DNA from: an uncultured Paracoccaceae bacterium
Lineage (GTDB): Bacteria; Pseudomonadota; Alphaproteobacteria; Rhodobacterales; Rhodobacteraceae
Reading direction: 5' to 3'
Length of the DNA stretch: 7,637 nt
Assembly (NCBI GenBank): GCA_937907485.1
Contig: CALESR010000062.1
Coordinates: 1 to 7,637, forward strand
The position numbers and the translations under genes were made by a program. The notes under the pieces are model-generated. The model saw nothing but the letters and a program-made list of their open reading frames with translations, had not been told where the DNA came from and ran no database searches. This document shows positions 4,625 to 7,637 of the stretch, in pieces. The number at the start of each line of letters is the position of its first letter. The first letter of the stretch is position 1.

Positions 4625-5575
4625 ATGTCGTATTTCCAGACCTTCAAGACCGGCGCCCTTGTCGCGGCCGCCGGCACCGCCTTTACCCTCGCCGCCGCCA
4701 GTTCGGCCTTTGCCCAGCAGTGCCCCGACTGGCAGTTGAGCGGCATTCCGATCACCACCGACGCCGACACCGCCTGGGTGCCGCAGCAATATCCCACCTT
4801 TGCCGGTGGCAGCATTGAAGTGGCTGCCTGCCCCAGCGTTCCGGGCACCGGACGCGTGACGGCGGCACCGACCTTTTCGATCTCGTATGACGCCCGCAAT
4901 CTGGGGCGCGATCTGGAATTCCGCGTGCAGTCCGAGTGTGACACCACGCTTCTGATCAACGACGCCTCGGCACAGTGGCACTTCAATGACGACGAGGACG
5001 GCACGCTGTCGCCGCGCTATCGTCTGACGAACGCCAGTTCGGGACGCTATGACGTCTGGGTCGGCACCTTTGGCGGCCAGTCTTGCCAGGCAACCCTGAT
5101 CGCCGAGACCTTCCCCAGCGGCTCGGTCGTGACGCCGCCCCCGCCGCCGCCTGCCGTCTGCCCCGATTGGTCGCTGGGCGGCGCCGAGTTGACCATGGTC
5201 AATGGCCAGACCGAACAGCGCCCGGTTGTCGCCGGTGGCTCGGTCAACCTGTTCCAGAACACCTGCGGCATCGAAGGCCACGGCTATGTCGCCCAGGCGC
5301 CGGACTTCACGCTGTATTTCGATCCGCAGGGCGCGGTTTCGACGCTGAACATCACCGCCAGCGGCCAGTGTGACGAAACGCTGCTCATCAATGATCCCAG
5401 CCAGAACTGGCTGTTCAACGACGATGACACCGACCTGCACCCGCGCCTGACCATCGGCGATGCGGTCGCCGGGCGCTATGACATCTGGATCGGCACCTTC
5501 GGCTCCAACACTTGCCAGTCGGGGATCACCATCACCGCCTCGTCGCCGCTGCCGCCGCAGCCGGTCGGCAAGTAA
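4625..5575 (+). CDS. Secreted two-domain protein, tandem PPC-like domains (four-cysteine paralogue 2)
   Basis: A 316-residue exported protein of unknown function. A Sec signal peptide covers 1-30 (K8, long Ala-rich hydrophobic core, SSAFA) with probable cleavage before Q31. Domain 1 spans about 33-163 and domain 2 about 179-306, joined by a linker with six consecutive prolines (171-176). Domain 1 has Cys 33, 69, 105, 154, CDTTLLIND (105-113), W118-H-F-N-D-D123 and GRYDVWVGTFG (140-150). Domain 2 has Cys 179, 214, 249, 297, CDETLLIND (249-257), W262-L-F-N-D-D267 and GRYDIWIGTFG (283-293). Each copy matches the 155-aa neighbour, so the domain occurs three times in this locus. The acidic FNDD(D/E) loops could bind calcium, as PPC domains can; this is inference. 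No enzyme active site is seen. A binding, inhibitory or envelope-associated role is possible. The start is fixed by AGGAG and the signal peptide. It is followed by a strong terminator shared with the convergent sdhE gene. Confidence 0.86.
   Translation: MSYFQTFKTGALVAAAGTAFTLAAASSAFAQQCPDWQLSGIPITTDADTAWVPQQYPTFAGGSIEVAACPSVPGTGRVTAAPTFSISYDARNLGRDLEFRVQSECDTTLLINDASAQWHFNDDEDGTLSPRYRLTNASSGRYDVWVGTFGGQSCQATLIAETFPSGSVVTPPPPPPAVCPDWSLGGAELTMVNGQTEQRPVVAGGSVNLFQNTCGIEGHGYVAQAPDFTLYFDPQGAVSTLNITASGQCDETLLINDPSQNWLFNDDDTDLHPRLTIGDAVAGRYDIWIGTFGSNTCQSGITITASSPLPPQPVGK
4721..5542 (+). repeat. Intragenic tandem domain duplication
   Basis: Two copies of a domain of about 130 residues lie at 4721-5113 and 5159-5542 within one gene, separated by a proline-rich linker. 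Cysteine spacings are 36/36/49 in copy 1 and 35/35/48 in copy 2. The single-copy paralogue at 3985-4374 has 36/36/48. The similarity is clear at protein level but diverged at DNA level, so the duplication is old rather than recent. Confidence 0.8.
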
Positions 5576-5593
5576 GTCCCTGACAATGACGAC

Positions 5594-5621
5594 AAAGGCC
5601 GGGTCATCGACCCGGCCTTTT
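5594..5621. terminator. Strong hairpin terminator, probably bidirectional
   Basis: A 12-bp perfect stem (5594-5605 with 5609-5620) has a three-base loop ATC and starts with AAA and ends with TTTT. It lies 18 bases after the stop of the two-domain secreted protein on the plus strand and 10 bases beyond the stop of the convergent sdhE gene on the minus strand, so it probably ends both transcripts. The T run is better on the plus strand (four T) than on the minus strand (three T). Confidence 0.88.
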
Positions 5622-5631
5622 GCTGTCCGCC

Positions 5632-5916
5632 TCAGCGGTGCAGCATGACACCGGCATGGGCGGCGATACTGTCCAGCAGCGCCGCATAGGCCTGCGGCCC
5701 GCGCCCCTGCCCGCCCCCGGCGCCGATCCGCGCCGTGACCCAGGCATAGAGATCATGGTCGTTCTCGGCCAGCAGCGCCTCATAGAGATCGAGCGCAGGC
5801 GCATCCAGCGCCGGCAACCCCTGATCGGCATAACTGCCGAGGATCAGGTCCATCTCCTTGATCCCACGCCGCATCGAGCGCATTTTCAGCCGTTTCAGCC
5901 GCGCGTCGTCACTCAT
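5632..5916 (-). CDS. sdhE: FAD assembly factor SdhE (succinate dehydrogenase assembly factor 2)
   Basis: A 94-residue protein of the SdhE/YgfY/SDH5 family, which binds the flavoprotein subunit SdhA and promotes covalent attachment of FAD, allowing assembly of succinate dehydrogenase. The signature RGxxE is present as R17-G18-I-K-E21, followed by MDLILGSYAD (22-31), matching the family's EMDLxLGxFA pattern. The length is normal. The conserved downstream region with DLYEALLAENDHDLYAWV (about 42-59) fits the helical bundle of the family. I chose the ATG at 5916 over longer in-frame options because the family begins just ahead of the RLKRLKMRSMRRG segment. A GAGG (complement of 5923-5926) lies six bases before it. 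It overlaps the upstream HTH gene by eight bases (ATGAGTGA), indicating coupled translation. The sdhCDAB genes are not in the window. Confidence 0.95.
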   Translation of the reverse strand: MSDDARLKRLKMRSMRRGIKEMDLILGSYADQGLPALDAPALDLYEALLAENDHDLYAWVTARIGAGGGQGRGPQAYAALLDSIAAHAGVMLHR

Positions 5917-6307
5917 GATCCACCTCGACAAGGCCCAGCGGCCGCAGGGTTTTTTCCAGCCGCCCCAGCCGTTCGGCCATCGACAGCATCTCGGCGCGCA
6001 GGTCGCGCACTTCACTCAGGGCAGCGCGCGGCACCAGCCGGGCGGGCGGGGCCTCGGCATCGGGCGGCGCCAGATCATCGCCCTCGCCGGTCATCAACCA
6101 GCGCAGCGACATCCCCAGCATCGCGGCCAGCATCTGCAGGCGGTTGGCGCGCGGCTCGGACAGGTCGTCCTCCCAGTCGCGCAGCGTGCGCGCCCGCACC
6201 CCCAATCGCTGCGCCAGTTCGGCCTGCCCCATGCCCGCCGCCTCGCGCGCGGCGGCGATCCGGTCGCCAAGGGTGGCATGGGCGTCGCTGTACCAGGTCT
6301 GGGTCAT
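5909..6307 (-). CDS. Small XRE-family helix-turn-helix protein
   Basis: A 132-residue protein with an N-terminal Cro/CI-type HTH domain at about residues 13-70. The helix-turn-helix itself is GMGQAELAQRLGVRARTLRDWE (25-46), and LSEPRANRLQMLAAMLGMSLRWLMTGEG (49-76) completes the five-helix fold. A proline-rich linker (80-93) leads to a short heptad-like helix (about 96-123, LSEVRDLRAEMLSMAERLGRL) that may form a coiled coil and dimerise. No cupin, peptidase or toxin domain is attached. The ATG at 6307 is preceded by a strong GAGGAG (complement of 6313-6318); the frame stays open upstream to 6661, but that part runs antisense through the aminotransferase gene and has no family-like sequence. 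The gene is first in a two-gene unit with sdhE and divergent from the aminotransferase gene. It may control either, but its targets are unknown. Confidence 0.9.
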   Translation of the reverse strand: MTQTWYSDAHATLGDRIAAAREAAGMGQAELAQRLGVRARTLRDWEDDLSEPRANRLQMLAAMLGMSLRWLMTGEGDDLAPPDAEAPPARLVPRAALSEVRDLRAEMLSMAERLGRLEKTLRPLGLVEVDHE

Positions 6308-6324
6308 TGTCTCTCCTCGGTTGG

Positions 6325-6347
6325 GCGGGCGCAGTATCCGCGGGCGC
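6325..6347. repeat. Short direct repeat in the HTH/aminotransferase divergent region
   Basis: GCGGGCGC occurs at 6325-6332 and again at 6340-6347, a period of 15 bases, within 40 bases upstream of the HTH gene start. It could be a paired binding site, but the sequence is all G/C in a GC-rich genome, so chance is a serious alternative. Confidence 0.3.
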
Positions 6348-6361
6348 GGCACCGTCGCCCC

Positions 6362-6390
6362 TTGAACGGGATCAGCCACCACCATAAGAG
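6362..6390 (+). promoter_or_regulatory. Candidate sigma-70 promoter for the aminotransferase gene
   Basis: TTGAAC (6362-6367) and TAAGAG (6385-6390) are separated by 17 bases. Transcription would start near 6397, with a leader of roughly 25 bases carrying the GGAGG ribosome-binding site at 6413-6417, five bases before the ATG. The local AT content rises here relative to the surroundings. This is pattern matching only. Confidence 0.4.
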
Positions 6391-6422
6391 ATGACCCCGG
6401 AAAACACAAACCGGAGGCCCCG

Positions 6423-7625
6423 ATGCCCTTCCTGTCCGACACTCTCGCACGCGTGAAACCCTCGGCGACCATCGCGGTCACCAACATGGCGGCCGAGTTG
6501 AAGGCAGCCGGCAAGGACGTCATCGGCCTCGGCGCGGGCGAGCCCGATTTCGACACGCCGCAGTTCATCAAGGACGCCGCCAAGGCCGCCATCGACGCGG
6601 GCCGCACCAAATACACCGCCGTCGACGGCCTGCCCGAACTGAAAAAGGCGATCTGCGCCAAGTTCCAGCGCGAGAACGGGCTGACCTATGCCCCCAACCA
6701 GATCTCGGTCGGCACCGGCGGCAAGCAGATCCTCTATAACGCCCTGATGGCGACGCTGAACCCCGGCGACGAGGTCATCATCCCGGCGCCCTATTGGGTC
6801 AGCTATCCCGACATGGTGCTGCTGGCCGGCGGCACCCCGGTCACCGTGTCCTGCGGAATCGAAACCGAGTTCAAGCTGACGCCCGCGCAACTGGACGCGG
6901 CGATCACGCCGAACACCAAGTGGTTCATCTTCAACTCGCCCTCGAACCCGACGGGTGCGGGCTATTCGCGCGCCGAACTGAAGGCCCTGACCGATGTGCT
7001 GATGCGCCATCCGCATGTCTGGGTGATGTCGGACGACATGTATGAACACCTCGTGTTCGACGATTTCGAATTCACCTCGCCCGCGCAGGTCGAACCCGGC
7101 CTCTATGAGCGCACGCTGACCTGCAACGGGGTGTCCAAGGCCTATGCGATGACCGGCTGGCGGATCGGCTATGCCGGTGGGCCGGTGCATCTGATCAAGG
7201 CGATGGCGACGATCCAGTCGCAATCGACCTCGAACCCCTCGTCGATCTCGCAATATGCCGCATTGGCCGCGCTGACCGGGCCGCAGGATTTCCTCGGCCC
7301 GTTCCGCGAGGCCTTCCAGCGCCGCCGCAATCTGGTGGTCGAGATGCTGAACAAGGCGCCCGGCATCACCTGCCCGAAACCCGAAGGGGCGTTCTACGTC
7401 TATCCCGACATCTCGGGCTGCATCGGCAAGACCTCGGCGGCGGGCACGGTGATTGCCGACGACGAGACCTTTGCCAAGGCGCTGCTGGAAGAGACCGGCG
7501 TGGCGGTGGTCTTTGGCTCGGCCTTCGGCGTCAGCCCGAACTTCCGTGTCAGCTATGCCACGGCAGACGAGGTGCTGCGCGAGGCCTGCACGCGCATCCA
7601 GTCCTTCTGCGCCGCGCTGCGCTGA
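6423..7625 (+). CDS. aspC: PLP-dependent aspartate aminotransferase (class I, subgroup Ib)
   Basis: A 400-residue fold-type I aminotransferase that moves the amino group between aspartate and 2-oxoglutarate in the cytoplasm, giving oxaloacetate and glutamate. Key residues are visible. K239 in SKAYAMTGWRIGY forms the Schiff base with PLP. Y64 and W125 (APYWVSYPD) flank the cofactor. N175 in NPTG, D204 and Y207 in SDDMYE contact the PLP ring. R375 in SPNFRVSYA binds the substrate carboxylate. GLGAGEPDFDTP (35-46) is the usual N-terminal signature. The length and the absence of the enteric AspC features put it in the Ib branch (Rhizobium AatA, Thermus AspAT). Some of these enzymes also act as prephenate aminotransferases in tyrosine/phenylalanine synthesis; sequence alone does not settle this here. 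A GGAGG ribosome-binding site supports the start. The gene is divergent from the HTH-sdhE unit, and its terminator would lie beyond the window. Confidence 0.95.
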   Translation: MPFLSDTLARVKPSATIAVTNMAAELKAAGKDVIGLGAGEPDFDTPQFIKDAAKAAIDAGRTKYTAVDGLPELKKAICAKFQRENGLTYAPNQISVGTGGKQILYNALMATLNPGDEVIIPAPYWVSYPDMVLLAGGTPVTVSCGIETEFKLTPAQLDAAITPNTKWFIFNSPSNPTGAGYSRAELKALTDVLMRHPHVWVMSDDMYEHLVFDDFEFTSPAQVEPGLYERTLTCNGVSKAYAMTGWRIGYAGGPVHLIKAMATIQSQSTSNPSSISQYAALAALTGPQDFLGPFREAFQRRRNLVVEMLNKAPGITCPKPEGAFYVYPDISGCIGKTSAAGTVIADDETFAKALLEETGVAVVFGSAFGVSPNFRVSYATADEVLREACTRIQSFCAALR

Positions 7626-7637
7626 TACCGGGTCAGG

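Noticed and set aside
6372..7253. Minus-strand ORF opposite the aminotransferase gene, which could also lengthen the HTH protein in a neighbouring frame to 6661.
   Set aside because: The PLP enzyme is intact with all key residues; the antisense frames lack family features, and the HTH start at 6307 has a strong ribosome-binding site.

Overview
This window looks like chromosomal DNA of a GC-rich alphaproteobacterium, most likely Rhodobacterales/Rhodobacteraceae (Paracoccus, Rhodobacter or Roseobacter type). The basis is the strong G/C bias at third codon positions and recognisable alphaproteobacterial forms of LipA, SdhE, a class I aspartate aminotransferase and a COG3825-type VWA protein. Several small conserved genes of that order are also present. 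No transposase, integrase, tRNA, rRNA, CRISPR array or prophage gene is visible, so this reads as ordinary core genome with one less ordinary patch in the middle.

Layout. (1) Bases 1-2125, plus strand: the 3' part of a DUF2927-type gene, a 54-residue two-helix membrane protein, and a CoxE-like VWA protein. The last two overlap in a TGATG junction. (2) Bases 2224-3174, plus strand: lipA (lipoyl synthase), with its own plausible promoter. (3) Bases 3179-3697, minus strand: a MarR/LdtR-like regulator convergent with lipA. Only four bases separate the two stop codons. Its upstream region carries a perfect AGGTCA-N3-TGACCT inverted repeat that could be an operator. (4) Bases 3910-5575, plus strand: two paralogous secreted proteins, each with a signal peptide. 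One has a single domain of about 130 residues and the other has two copies joined by a polyproline linker. Each gene is followed by a strong hairpin terminator. (5) Bases 5632-6307, minus strand: a two-gene unit of a small XRE-type HTH protein and sdhE, with overlapping ends. (6) Bases 6423-7625, plus strand: a PLP-dependent aspartate aminotransferase divergent from the HTH gene.

Functionally the recognised genes serve central metabolism: lipoylation of 2-oxoacid dehydrogenases (LipA), flavinylation of succinate dehydrogenase (SdhE) and aspartate/2-oxoglutarate transamination (AspC-like). They sit in separate transcription units and there is no evidence that they form one system. The least explained part is the pair of exported, four-cysteine, PPC-like domain proteins. 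They share exact cysteine spacing and a C-D-x-T-L-L ... W-x-F-N-D-D ... Y-D-x-W-x-G-T core, and appear to come from gene duplication followed by internal domain duplication. No catalytic residues are evident in them and their function is unknown.
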